From Prillingera fragicola (taxonomy: Eukaryota; Basidiomycota; Tremellomycetes; Trichosporonales; Trichosporonaceae), in assembly GCA_002335605.1 (NCBI GenBank), contig BEDY01000011.1, positions 124,001-188,000 on the forward strand: a stretch of DNA of 64,000 nucleotides, in the 5' to 3' direction. A program made the translations under genes and the position numbers. The notes below the pieces were generated by a model. It saw nothing but the letters and a program-made list of their open reading frames with translations. It had not been told where the DNA came from and did not search any database. Below are positions 10,622-21,384 of this stretch, in pieces. Every line of letters starts with the position of its first letter. Within the stretch, counting starts at the first letter, position 1.

Positions 10622-12807
10622 GTCGGGTACTAGTGCTAAACAGGTAGCTGCGGGTGACTCTCTGGTGAGTGTCCAAGGGCTCGATGTGGGGAACCCGGAC
10701 GCCAGCGCCGGTGTTATATACAACTCGAGTGCGAGTCGCCAGCGACGACCATCCGGGGCCACGGCATGTTCCTTGAGTGCCGCATTCGTGTAAAAGCAGT
10801 TGAGCCGGACCGGAGCACAGGCCGGTGACCCCGACTTGCGACGTGTGCGGCCCCGCGCATAGCGTGGGGGAGGTGTAAATGGCTGTACGGATGAGTGAGT
10901 TGGGAGTAGTAGAGCGAAGTTGTGCAATTCGGCGGGCAGTCTATTGGCCGAAGCAGGCACGAGAAAGCCGCCGCAAGTCAAATACGCTGTGGTGATCAGA
11001 AGGGTGGAGCCAAGGCTTGGCCTATCACGTTGTCTATCACGTTGCCCGGCATGGCCCGGCATGTGCAGCTATTTGGCAGCAAGCATGCTGTCCTGAATAA
11101 TCAGGACTTTTCAGTCTTCTGAGCTGGTTTGAAGACGGGTTAGGAGGGCAGACGTTGACAGCTTGACAGGGGTGGACGGATGTAGGGTTTAGTTTGGAAA
11201 TCTCAACCTGAGAAACCGGCCGAGATTGTATATTCACCCTGACAAGGTTGGTGATACATGTAGCTGATGAAGCATGCAGGCCTGCAGCCCGCAGCTGGCG
11301 GCGCTGTGGCCAGTGCCTTGCTAGGAATAACGCAGAGCCGGGCCATGGCCGATGCCGGATCCGCATCGGCGCCGTTGAGTGTGCCTCGGGATCTTGGAAC
11401 AGGCGCGATAGTGCTGTGTCAACTGTCAGCGCCAGGGAGATTGGAAACGTATCGGTCCGGTTGGCCGGGAAGGTCGTGGAATTGTCGAGGTGATAACCGT
11501 CCGTCTTGCTCTAGATTGTCAACGCTTGGAGAATCTCCCTCCAGCTTTGGGTGCGAGACGCCGTTACTACGCACCCGGTACGAGTGCTTGCTGGTAAGTC
11601 ATGCCCTGGCCGTGAGCCCCGAAGGGCGAAGGGATGGCAGAGGAGCCCAGCGGGTGTCACACGATGACATTTGCATGGTCCAGCGAGTCTCCTGCTTCCC
11701 CGATACTCCTAGGGTGTCTTGGTCGATGGTGCTTGAGGTCCATATGTGCACCGTACTGATTGCCTCAGCGACGCCGCTCCGCGCGCATACCCCGTGAGCC
11801 CCAGGTTCCATGGACGCTTGATCCCTTCACATGTCCTGCGACTCTGGATTCTTCAATACCTTGACCACACCATCAGGGAAGCGTAACATTCCCTTCACAG
11901 GAGCCCCTATCTTACCACGGATGGGCTTCGATTTGATGGCAGCATTGAATGTGCTGAGTAGGTAGCCCTCATGCCGCTTCTGCTTATTCTCAGCCATCAG
12001 ACATATGCAGCGCACACACATGCACTCTCAGACATAATCTGTATACTGCAAACAAACACATGGCTAATGAGGAGCTTGCTGACCCTTTGTTTGACAACCT
12101 TGGATGTTGTGGGAACAGCAAACATAGCTTGGATTTATGTCGAAGAGGTGAGGAAAGAACGCACGCATTCTCGAGTACGGGGCCGGGGACTCTCTTTCAG
12201 ACAACCAAGATCCCTGGAGAAACGAGGAGGCGTGATGATTGGGTGCATAGAGCCACAGAGTAGCAAGGATGGCAATAATGAGGATGGAGACGATAATCCT
12301 GTGCGCATGTGCGTTCATGTGTGACGGATTCAAATAATTGAAATAATTCACGATTTAATCTTGCCGCCCAGATGAAAGGTCGCGGTCGTGCAAGCGCGAG
12401 TTGATGCATGGTAGGCCGCTGGACTAGCCTGGAAAGACGTTTCGAAGAGCTCCGTGTTTACGTAGACAGTGATGTTACAGTGAACGCGACATGAGGCTGA
12501 GGGTCAGCGGGTCATGACGCAAGCAGGCGTACAGGCCGCAGATGTAGAGGCCGCCTCAGACTGGCCACCATCTGTTCTTCAGCGAGACATTGTTACTTCG
12601 ATGCATACAGCTCTTCACTTCAAACTACCTCCCCTCTCAACCCAAGCATCGATACAGTGCCAACTATCAAAGACTAAGACTACAACAGCGATGCACAAGC
12701 ATGGCGCAGGGGGCAGCCATTTCATGAATGGCAATATGTGCAATGCAGCATACGCCATGCATGCAGTCGCTTGTAAACCTTACCGATACCCACTCAGGAC
12801 AGTCCCG
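10622..12807. other. Gene-poor interval
   Basis: About 2.2 kb between the sugar transporter start and the end of an F-box-like gene. Frames of up to 176 codons exist but show no domain, no hydrophobic pattern and no splice-linked extension. I see no gene, RNA or mobile element here. Confidence 0.5.
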
Positions 12808-13699
12808 CTAATATGGAGGGCAGTCTGGAGAGTCTATTACGACAAGGTTGCCGTTGGAAAAATGCACTGATTTCGGTCGGTCTGAAAGAATGCAGGCGCG
12901 GCAATCGAACAGCACTGTCATTTCGTCGATGGACGGAATATATTGCAAGTGCTCGGGGTCCAGGAAGGGATAGTCTTTGAAGAGAGTGTCGAGGCTCGGG
13001 TCGCTGAACAGAAGTGGAGGTAGGGAGTGCACGAAGGGCCGCAGGTGCTCTATGACTGCGCAACCTTTCGAAATCTTGAGCACATCCAGTGTCTTGTCAT
13101 CGGCGTAACAGAACTCCTGGGCCGAGAAATATTTTGAGAGAGAGATAGGCGTCTTATGGCTGAGGAGAGTATGGATGTTGGAAAACAGAGGAGCGCACCG
13201 GCGGAACACACCTTTAGCCCGCCCGCAATCGGACCTGTCTGTCTGGAGCTCAAGAACTTTGGTGTGCTTCCGAAAGGAGGTGCTCCATGGCGTGGAGGCT
13301 GACTGGTTTGTCCAAGGTTTGAACTGCGAAAATCGACAGAAAAACTCTTGACCAATGACCGCAATCTCCTGTCCCTGCTCCGGTTAAATTGCATCAGCCG
13401 CTGATTTCAGTTCTCACAGGAGCACTGAAACCTATTAGCTGTGGCCCTTTCTGCTCCAGCCGCGATTCCCACTGCACTCACAAGTAACAAGAACTGTCCA
13501 CAATAATGACCTGTTTAACTAGAATGGAATCAAGAGCCTCTTTGATTGCTTTGGACAGCTGGCGCCGATGGAGAAGAGATTTGTAAGAGCCGTGTCTGAG
13601 AATGCATTCGACGACGTGCGGAAACAACTGGTAGTCGAGCCAGACCCCCGATGTCTTGCGCTGAATCGTAGCAAGACGAGGTGAGCGTCGAGGTGGCAT
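12808..13699 (-). CDS. F-box-like protein, paralogue 2 (exon junction unresolved)
   Basis: Exon 1 (13482-13699) begins MPPRRSPRLATIQRK and contains LDYQLFPHVVECILRHGS, the family's F-box-like block. The last exon runs in one frame from about 13375 to 12808 and includes HTKVLELQ, matching HTRVLELH of the gene at 76-1255, and YFSAQEFCY, matching DFSAREFYY of the gene just upstream. The donor GTGAGT at 13481 is clear, but joining it directly to the downstream frame leaves the wrong phase. Either a micro-exon near 13405-13425 is used, or the gene carries a frameshift. Function is inferred only from the N-terminal block. It sits head-to-tail behind paralogue 3. Confidence 0.55.
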
Positions 13700-13948
13700 A
13701 ATGCAGGCCGACAGATGATTGAAGAGAAGGAGTTGCTGAGAATGAGTGAAAGAATGATGCACTAGGTGACAAAGACGTTGATGCGACGCATGCGTCGTTG
13801 ACGAGCGGGATCAAATCAGCCTTGTGGCTTGTGGCATGCACAATGCTTCACCTGATGTGATAGCTCGAGCTCAACCGTTAGGCTTGTGATTGTGCAGGGC
13901 TATCAAATGGACACTGTTGCATATCGTACGTGTGTAGTACTGCAGCTC

Positions 13949-14965
13949 TCATGACCATTCAAACCAGAACTCATTCGCGTGCCACAGTTCCCGCACAGTT
14001 ATCCGCTCGAAGAAATCGGTCGGTCTCTCTGGAGGCAGATCCCGGCACTGCATGATTCCAGTCGTTTTGTTAAGAGTAAACTCCAGCGGAGGAGTGTGCC
14101 GCACCAGCCTAGCTGTGAAGTCTCGAATGGCGGGACGGTAGGACGCGGCGGTGGGATCCATGAAGGGGAAAGGGCGGTAAGACTCGCTGCGGCTGGTGTC
14201 GGACCGTGACCAGGATCGTCCCACCTCCTTTCCGTGCAGGAGCAGGAAACATTTCGTGACACCCTTGGGCACGTCGCAGCTCTGGACAATTCCGTTCCCG
14301 TAGTAGTAAAATTCTCGAGCCGAGAAGTCTTCGAGTGGGTGGGGGAGTCCGCTCTGAAGCGTGAGAATATCCAGCAGCGGCGGAGTGCATTGGCGCAAGT
14401 GCTCAACCATTTCAACCTCTACGGTGTATGTGTTGAGGACGATTTGAAGAATTCGAGTGTATTGGAGAGCTTCGGAAGTGATATGGGTAGGTGGCGGCTG
14501 GGCATCGTCCACGCGCCCCCAGCAGTGCACATCGTCCGCATTTTCATTCTCCAACCAGCAGACGGGTTCGGGTTCCATGGGAAGGACGGGAATACGATGA
14601 CTATTCCCATTGTAGAAGCATAGAATTTCGGCCCAAACAATATATTCGGGCGCTGTTGGCCAGTACTTGAATGTGAGTGGTTTGGCTGGTAGCGAAAACG
14701 TACATCACTGGGCGGTCAGCAAACATGCACCTCACGAAGGCAGGACATACTTGGTGTCCGTGTATTCTACAATCCCGATATGGTACATGATAATACGATC
14801 CACGCGCTCACGAAGGGTGCTCGATGCTGCACGGAGAGCCAGCATGCTGTTGAAAGGGCACGCTTGAACAATCAAGTCGAAGATGTGTGGGAAACAGGCA
14901 GGGCCGAGAGCGGGTGCGGGTTGGTGGCTGGGATGGCGGGCCGAAGACCGAGATTCACGAGGCAT
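13949..14965 (-). CDS. F-box-like protein, paralogue 3 (exon junction unresolved)
   Basis: The first exon starts at 14965 (MPRESRSSARHPSHQP) and carries the family block PACFPHIFDLIVQACPF followed by a basic helix and HIGIVEY, very like HIAIVEY in paralogue 1. It ends at a GTATGT donor just after YTDTK. The second exon ends at 13949 and is open upstream to about 14710, including YTRILQI and DFSAREFYYYGNG. The nearest good acceptor (after GCTGACCGCCCAG) leads into a different frame, so the junction is unresolved: either an unusual splice site or a small indel. Possibly a recent tandem copy of paralogue 2, possibly decaying. Confidence 0.55.
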
Positions 14966-15305
14966 GATAGTAAAGAAGTGAGTGTTGGTGTGGATTGAAG
15001 GGTGATAACGTGAATGATGAGGAGGAGGCAACGTCGTGTGCAGGTGCAGAGTGGGGCTACGTGGCGCAAGGAAGACGCCCGTCCAGCGTGTGCACGAGTG
15101 CGTGCACTGGGCATTTGCATGCTTCGACTTTACAGAATCACAATTTCTCACTATCACTCATCTGCAGGACCTGTTATAAAAATAGGACCGTCAAGAGGCC
15201 AAAGGCTAGGGATGCCCGGAGTTCATGTTTGCGCGGACATGGTGTCTGGCCAACTTATAGTCCGCACGTTATCCCGCTCACTTGTTCATTTCGTCTTTGC
15301 TTCCC
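14966..15305. other. Interval without a recognised gene
   Basis: 340 bp between the 5' end of F-box-like paralogue 3 and the 3' end of the cysteine-rich gene; presumably the promoter of the former and the 3' untranslated region of the latter. No conserved element was recognised. Confidence 0.4.
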
Positions 15306-16282
15306 TCACAGCACCATGGCAACAGCCCCGACAAAGACAGCCACAAAGGCAGAACCTGGAGCTGGGCCAATAGCCCTAGCTCCACTGCCAGTAATGATGC
15401 TCACAGCAGTAGCAGCCCCAGAAGGCGATGAAGCCAACGTAGCCGACTCGGCACTGGTCGTGTGGTGAGGAGCACTCATCGTGAGGCCAGCAGGTGTGGC
15501 ACTAGTCGCCGAGGCGGTCGTCGCAGCCATAGTCCGATTTGCTGCAATTGGGAGCACGGCCGGAGTGGTGGGGAGAGTACTGTTACCGGCCGGGATGGCG
15601 CTGGGGATGAGGCCGCCGCTGGAGGAGGCAACACCTGCTCCGGTGGCGTTGGAAACAACCTGGCCCCCAGAAGCGGCCCCTATACAGCAGCCCGACAGAG
15701 AGGTTGTGCAGCAGTGCGTTCCTGGGAGGCAAGTAACCCCAGCTGAAGAGTCAGACAGTTGAACACCCCCGCGAATCACTCACAATCACAGCACTCGGCG
15801 CCGATAGGCCGGCAGGCCCCAACGTCGAGGGCAGACTTGCCGGGACACGGCGCGAAGCCTGTAGGACATCCGTCCACTGCATCGCAGGTAAAGCCATCTT
15901 TACAGCAGGGCAATGAGGTGCCAGCTGGATTACAATGGGACCTGCTCGTCAGCGTTGCCGTGAGTTGAGAAGCACAGGTGACTAACCCTTTGACACAGAA
16001 TCCCATGAGTCCATCTATCCCGTTAGCTTAAGTCATGGCTGGCAGTGGATGCTCACCGCAGCACTCGCCGCCCTCGGCCGCCAGAGAGGGATTGTTGGGG
16101 CAAACGACCCAGCCAGGGTTACACTCCCTCTGGCGTTTGCCAAAATGGGCAAAGACGTGCAGACCCATACCGCGAGGCTCAAGGTCAACAGCGAGTGAGG
16201 CGCCACTGCGAACCTGGAGAAAAGACGGCGCACCAGAGGCGAACGCCACAGTAGCGGCAGCGAGCAGAATGATGGAACGCAT
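15306..16282 (-). CDS. Secreted cysteine-rich protein, probably GPI-anchored
   Basis: Four exons (16057-16282, 15987-16014, 15784-15941, 15306-15742) give 282 residues. The N-terminus MRSIILLAAATVAFASGAP is a typical signal peptide. The mature part is rich in cysteines, many in CC pairs (GGECCG, LPCCKDG, GAECCD, THCCTT, SGCC), arranged in three short modules. A Ser/Thr/Ala/Gly-rich stretch of about 100 residues follows, then a hydrophobic tail (FVAVFVGAVAMVL) ending the protein, as expected for a GPI signal. It is likely a cell-surface or cell-wall protein. The spacing does not match hydrophobins or CFEM domains in an obvious way. The second exon is only 28 nt. No enzyme motif is visible. Confidence 0.82.
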
Positions 16283-17336
16283 AGTGAGGTGGGGTGTTTG
16301 ATTGAGCTGCGCCTAGCTAGCGCTACTCTTATGGTCGAACCAGAATCGGGACGCAGCTTCAACCGATTAAGGCGCGTGCCTCTCATGTCAGCTAACTCGA
16401 ACAACAGCCGCAAATGGGAGCTACCCGGCACGTTGCTGAGCGACCGCGCCGTTCTAGCCCAACTCGGTGCCGCCTGATTCGGCCCCGGACTGCATCATGA
16501 CCACTGGAGCCGGTCCTGTTTCTCTGAAGGTGACGATGGTGATGGAATGCGTAGTGCCTGTAAAGTCTATTCGCGCAGGTAGATGATGTATCGTCTCCAC
16601 TGGCCACTGGCAAGACATGGCCCAACATTGACTCCAGGCACGTATCCGGACCCGGGACCTGGCAGCAGCTTCACCCTCACGACATGCTGGCATGGTGGCT
16701 GGCTGCACACAGATGGAAAGAAGAAGTCCAGCAATCCCATGACGACCTGCCAAACGTGCCTGCTATGGAGGTATGGGCCCAGTCACGCTGGAGCGATGGC
16801 CGCTAGCTCCCAATAGTGTACCGAGTCACCATAAAAGTGTCCAACATGGCTTGAGCTGCTGTGCCAGCATGTTACGATTTCCGGCTGATGTCGTCTCTGC
16901 GGAGGAGTTGACTTGAGTGGCAATCGAGTGCGAAGTGTGTTCTTGCCCAGTCAATGGAGTGGATAGGTCACAGGAAAGCGAAGAGTTGCAGCACTGATTC
17001 GCGCCACGATGACTACCCACGGAAGGGATCATACATGGTGCCTGAAATGAAACCAGTACATCATCCTGCTACGGCCATGTAGTCACACTCGCATCTAAAG
17101 TAGAAGGCAGTGCTTGGAATGGGCAGCTCGACAACATAGCATATGAGACCCCTCTCTGTGGGAGAGAGACTTGCAAAGCATCAAAGATTACTAACTGCGC
17201 AATGTCAACAAATGCCCAAGAGAGTGTCACGTGATCACCTCCACCAGCGCGTCCCCCTCGACTGTTCCTCCGTCCTAACCTGCCTGTTGCTCTTCCTCTC
17301 TCCTCCCAATCTTTCTACTCAAGCTCGTTATCCCGC
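16283..17336. other. Intergenic interval between divergent genes
   Basis: About 1.05 kb separating the divergently transcribed cysteine-rich gene and an F-box-like gene. It should contain both promoters. Open frames here are short and unsupported; no repeat or RNA was recognised. Confidence 0.45.
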
Positions 17337-18488
17337 TTGTCGGCGTTGAACATGACACGTCGATCCTCTCGACTGGCTAAGCCAGGTGAGGAAGCGGCTC
17401 CACCACGGACACCTACCAGCACTTGCCTGGACCACACTGTCTTCCCCCATCTCATTGACATGATCATCTCTTACGCACCTCACGCATCGCTCCTCGCCTT
17501 CCGCGGAGTCTCGCATGCGTTCTGCTCTAAAGCAGAGGCCAAGCTCTTCTCACACGTCATTGTCACCCACAATCGCCATACGGGCACTGTCCTCTCCTCT
17601 CCACATGGCCGTCTCCCCGCTGCCATCGACAAACGGAAGGACCAGAGCCCCTACTCTGCAGCGCAGCTGGCACACGTCCGTGTCGCCGACTGCGGCTACG
17701 TGCCAGTCTCTGAGCACCCCAAGTTTCCTAACCTCAAAGTCTGCCGCCACTGGGACCTGGTGTCGGAGCTCAAGGCCCCCATCCAAGTCGGCTTTATTGA
17801 TCTGCTAGCCAACGACAACTGCGTCAAGGGAGACCTGAGATTCCAGCGGCGTGCAGACCACTTTGTTGTCACTATTCGCTACGATCCCACCGATCGATGC
17901 ATCACGGAGCGGCGATACCGCGTCACACTGCGCAATTCTCCCTGGGCTCTCTGCTATGCAGCCTACGTGGGCTTTGAGGAGGACGCCGACGAGTTAGCCA
18001 AGGCCAGAGTCCGCATTGCCGATTGGGCCGCCAATGATCCACCCCCCTTTGAAGCCTTTGACCCGACAAGGATCCCCGGCGCGCTTCCCCCGTTCACCAT
18101 CATTTTCCTCCCCTACCACCCTCCAAGCACGGGAATGGAGACTGGCAGGGATCTGGACAAGGCCCAAGTCTTCCCTCTCGGCGTCGCTGCTGATATTGAC
18201 CGCCTCATCGCCGGATCCGACCTGCTCATTCCGCCGACGCTCGTCGTGGGGCTCGGCGACGCTGATCGCGCCTTCCTCGACGTCCCGTCGGGCATGGGTG
18301 TGGCCGAAGTACAGGAGCGGATGGTAGAGCGGGTGCAGAAGCGGTTGCAAGATTACGAGTATTCGGAGGAGGAGGTCAAAGATTTGCCGCGGCTTATGGC
18401 GTTCATGTCGCTGGATGAGTATCGGGGGTATGTGGGCGAGGACATGTGGGAGTATACGACGCAGGCCGGGTCAGCGCCAGAGGAGTAG
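17337..18488 (+). CDS. F-box-like protein, paralogue 4
   Basis: Single exon, 383 residues from the first ATG; a start at the second Met (17352, MTRRSSRLAKPG) is equally plausible and matches the short basic N-termini of its paralogues. The family block is CLDHTVFPHLIDMIISYAPH, then SLLAFRGVSHAFCSKAEAK and a strand HVIVTHN. The C-terminal half is acidic and contains no known repeat. Unlike paralogues 1-3 it has no intron. Its neighbour on the right is convergent and ends 72 bp away. A substrate-adaptor role for a ubiquitin ligase is inferred from the N-terminus only. Confidence 0.75.
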   Translation: MSALNMTRRSSRLAKPGEEAAPPRTPTSTCLDHTVFPHLIDMIISYAPHASLLAFRGVSHAFCSKAEAKLFSHVIVTHNRHTGTVLSSPHGRLPAAIDKRKDQSPYSAAQLAHVRVADCGYVPVSEHPKFPNLKVCRHWDLVSELKAPIQVGFIDLLANDNCVKGDLRFQRRADHFVVTIRYDPTDRCITERRYRVTLRNSPWALCYAAYVGFEEDADELAKARVRIADWAANDPPPFEAFDPTRIPGALPPFTIIFLPYHPPSTGMETGRDLDKAQVFPLGVAADIDRLIAGSDLLIPPTLVVGLGDADRAFLDVPSGMGVAEVQERMVERVQKRLQDYEYSEEEVKDLPRLMAFMSLDEYRGYVGEDMWEYTTQAGSAPEE

Positions 18489-18559
18489 GGCCAAGGCATG
18501 AAGATACAACGCGTCTTTATCTGCATAAACTGTCTCATTGAATACTTCTTTATCACCGC

Positions 18560-19387
18560 CTATAGCGGCTTCCTGCCATACACAGCAATAGTCGGCACAT
18601 GCTGCGGCCCTTCCGGCCCCGATCCAAACGCCTCGACGCCCGTAGTCTCCACACCGCCGACGTCGACAAACCCATACTTTTTGAACAGCCCGCCGAGCGT
18701 CTCAATAGTGTAAGACGTACGGAAGTGGTTACCATCAGCCAGCGGCGCCTCGTTGTCCGACACAGGCGTCATCGTCGCCGCCTTTTCGAGGTGGTACTTT
18801 TTACTCAGATCCGTGCCGTCTGGCGCAAACGTGAATTCGAGAGCGACAAACACGCCGCCGGGCTTGAGCACGCTCTTGACGCCTTCAAAGAACGGTCCAA
18901 AGCTGCCATCAGCCCGGTGTACACGACGCACTCACTCGTCGACATGATGCACCACCAGCGTGGAAACGGCCGCATCAAACTGCGCCACGGGCGGCTTGAT
19001 ACTCCTCGCGGGATCTGCAGCAGTGGGGCTCTGCAGCGCCTCGCCTGCGGCAAACTGCTTGCCCGACTCTGGCGTAAGGTTGTGCATCGAGTAGGTCGCG
19101 TTCGGCGCCTCGACAATCTTCTCCAGCGTCCTGAGCATGCCAGCACTAGGCTCGAGGGCGTGCACGGAGCGAAACTGGGGCGCGAGGTGGATGGTGACCG
19201 TGCCCGGGCCTGCGCCGACTTCGAGCACGTCGAGCTCCTTGAAGGAAGAGGCTGGGGTGCCGGCTGCGACGAGGCCGGCGGGAATGTTGGTCTGCCCGTT
19301 TGTGCGGCCCGTCTCGCGCGCCCCGGGGCGGTTGAGGTATTCGTCGCCGTCCCAGACGTCCTTCTTGGCTTGTTCTGTGGTGGACAT
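18560..19387 (-). CDS. Class I SAM-dependent methyltransferase
   Basis: Two exons (18936-19387 and 18560-18902) separated by a 33-nt intron, among the shortest here, encode 264 residues. Motif I is LDVLEVGAGPGTVTIHLAP, with the acidic motif II residue in VHALEPSAGM. A DAAVSTLVVHH strand follows, and KPGGVFVALEF marks the post-motif strand. This is the Rossmann-fold methyltransferase core found in small-molecule methyltransferases. The substrate is unknown; no membrane segment or targeting peptide is seen, so it is probably cytosolic. The start MSTTEQAKKDVWDGDEYL is chosen because the preceding in-frame sequence is low-complexity. Confidence 0.85.
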
Positions 19388-19630
19388 TGAAATATGGAGC
19401 TGGTGGGTTCCTGGGGTAGCTTGTGAGTGTGTGCTTGATGGCAAGGGCAAGTGAGCGAGGAGGATGAGGGATGAGAGAGATGTCGAGATGGGCAGCTCGG
19501 TTCTCGGCTTCTACCGCATGAACACCGGTGATGACGTAATCATAACAGCACACTTTACGTAAGTAGGGCTTATCTACGAACATGTGTGTGTTTCTTCATC
19601 GACATCACCTTTGGCTTTGCTCAAACTACC

Positions 19631-21010
19631 ATGCCAAAAGTGTCGCCATCATCCCCATCCGTAACATCATCCACTTGTGCGCCTCAACCTTCTAAGGAGT
19701 CTCAAGGATCGCAACCCCTTACCACACCAGCGAGTGACTCGTCGCCTCCTCTACCTATTTGGGAATGGCGCAACAAAACGCCTCCATGGCTCGACTCTAA
19801 CTTGAAGAACTACTTCAAACGTGTTCAGCGCGCTTTTGGCTCTGTGGATGAGCGATTACCGAGCCCCCTTATGTATAACACAGCTGCACTGGTTAGCACC
19901 AGTGTGATGTTCTTCTCAAACAACCTCGTATGGTGCTCAGAAATCACCTTCATGTCCAAGATTGACCTCAATCACGTTGGGCTACAGGGCATTTGGAAAC
20001 TATGTCCACTTCTATCTGGTGACTCACACTTTGCGCGTACCAAGCTTAAAGCTAAAATCGACCTGGCTGTGGTAGTGGGGAACGGAACGTCGGCTTCTCT
20101 CGGTTTTGTCGCGCAGTTCAAGCGTGTTGGGCGGACCTGCGAGGACGTACCCCAACGAATGCGGAAGATGCTCATCGACGCGGCTTGGTCTCTCAGTGCC
20201 TCACACTGGTTGTGTCACACCCGCCTCGGAATGGCAGTCCTCAATACGTCCTTCAGCCGCCTACTCATTATGGACGACCTGCTTGTGATTGAGGAATCAC
20301 CAGGACTGGACGCATCATTCCAGAATACCCCTTGCGGGGAGTCTGGCCCATCCACGCAACCGGTCGCCGTGTTGAGTTCAACCACAGCTCTGGCTCACAA
20401 CTACTTTCCCGGCTCGCCGGATCGCGACGCATTCGCCCTGTATTGGAACACGTTTGCACAGGGATTTCTATTTGGCGTGGCCCAGGCATCGGTCCCCCAG
20501 TCGTCTGCTTTCTCACCAAGCGAGGCCCATAGGCCGAACAAGCATGGCCGTTATCCCGAAACAATTCGGCGCTGGTCACATCCCGTTGCGGACCCTTCCA
20601 CCTTCCATGCATCCCCCGCCCAGTCGAAATCTTGGAACGTGGATGAGGTTCCCAGTGCTTCCTACCGATCCGGAGCTAGCGAAAATATGGACATCGATAA
20701 AACTGCTGACATCAGCGGCTCGATTAGCGATGGCGCCCACAGCGACGACGACATGGGCTCATCGCAATGCAGCTCCAATTCGTCCAGTTTTTATTCGTCC
20801 AGCTTTCAATCGGGAGGCTCCTTGTCCGATCTATCGGGTGAGGAAACGGTCGAGAGTGCCGAAACGGCAGCACGCAGAATGGCCGCAGAAGCGGCTCTAC
20901 TGGACTCGCTCGCGCGAGTCTTTCCTCGCATCCAAGTGGTTTCCTCTGCCGACATGACGCGTTTGATTGCTCGAGAGGTAGAGGCGTTGGGTGTGGCAGA
21001 GCCCCAGTAG
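19631..21010 (+). CDS. Hypothetical protein with low-complexity tail
   Basis: Intronless frame of 459 residues starting MPKVSPSSPSVTSS; an upstream ATG at 19586 would add 15 residues. A Ser/Thr/Pro-rich N-terminus is followed by a compact region of about 190 residues (from WEWRNKTPPWLD to LLVIEES). In it, DLAVVVGNG, then FVAQFKRV, then a long helix and CHTRLGMAVLN resemble the core order of PD-(D/E)XK-type folds; the N-terminal half of the kinase-like gene at 6424-8529 has a similar order. The C-terminal third is Ser-rich and acidic, and ends with a helix. I do not recognise a family; the fold comparison is tentative. Confidence 0.6.
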   Translation: MPKVSPSSPSVTSSTCAPQPSKESQGSQPLTTPASDSSPPLPIWEWRNKTPPWLDSNLKNYFKRVQRAFGSVDERLPSPLMYNTAALVSTSVMFFSNNLVWCSEITFMSKIDLNHVGLQGIWKLCPLLSGDSHFARTKLKAKIDLAVVVGNGTSASLGFVAQFKRVGRTCEDVPQRMRKMLIDAAWSLSASHWLCHTRLGMAVLNTSFSRLLIMDDLLVIEESPGLDASFQNTPCGESGPSTQPVAVLSSTTALAHNYFPGSPDRDAFALYWNTFAQGFLFGVAQASVPQSSAFSPSEAHRPNKHGRYPETIRRWSHPVADPSTFHASPAQSKSWNVDEVPSASYRSGASENMDIDKTADISGSISDGAHSDDDMGSSQCSSNSSSFYSSSFQSGGSLSDLSGEETVESAETAARRMAAEAALLDSLARVFPRIQVVSSADMTRLIAREVEALGVAEPQ

Positions 21011-21384
21011 TTAGCAAAATCGTCAGGATCCGTATGTAGCAACACATTGTTAATGGATTGGCTGGATGTATATGTACTTGAATGCATCATTGTATGTTTG
21101 TGCCTAGTTGTGTGTCTTGACCGAGGATGTCCAAACCGGATGAGCCATTAAGCAACAGCATCAAATGGCAGATGTAAACAAATGAAAACAAATGAGTTTT
21201 AAAACGTCAACGATGACAGAGATGGTCCACAAGGATGTGGACAAGCCGTGTCAACTCTGACACTATATGATCTTGGCACACTCTGGTCCACTGGTTGTTG
21301 AGGACGTGTGGTTTTGCATGAACGACATAAAACATGGAGAAAACAAATAACTATCAAGACAAGACTGCAGCACCCCTTGGCCCC
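21011..21384. other. Convergent intergenic interval
   Basis: 374 bp between two convergent genes, relatively AT-rich, presumably both 3' untranslated regions. No structured element was recognised. Confidence 0.4.

Noticed and set aside
11267..11797. A 176-codon plus-strand frame in the gap after the sugar transporter
   Set aside because: No domain, hydrophobic pattern or splice-linked extension; composition looks like random GC-rich sequence.
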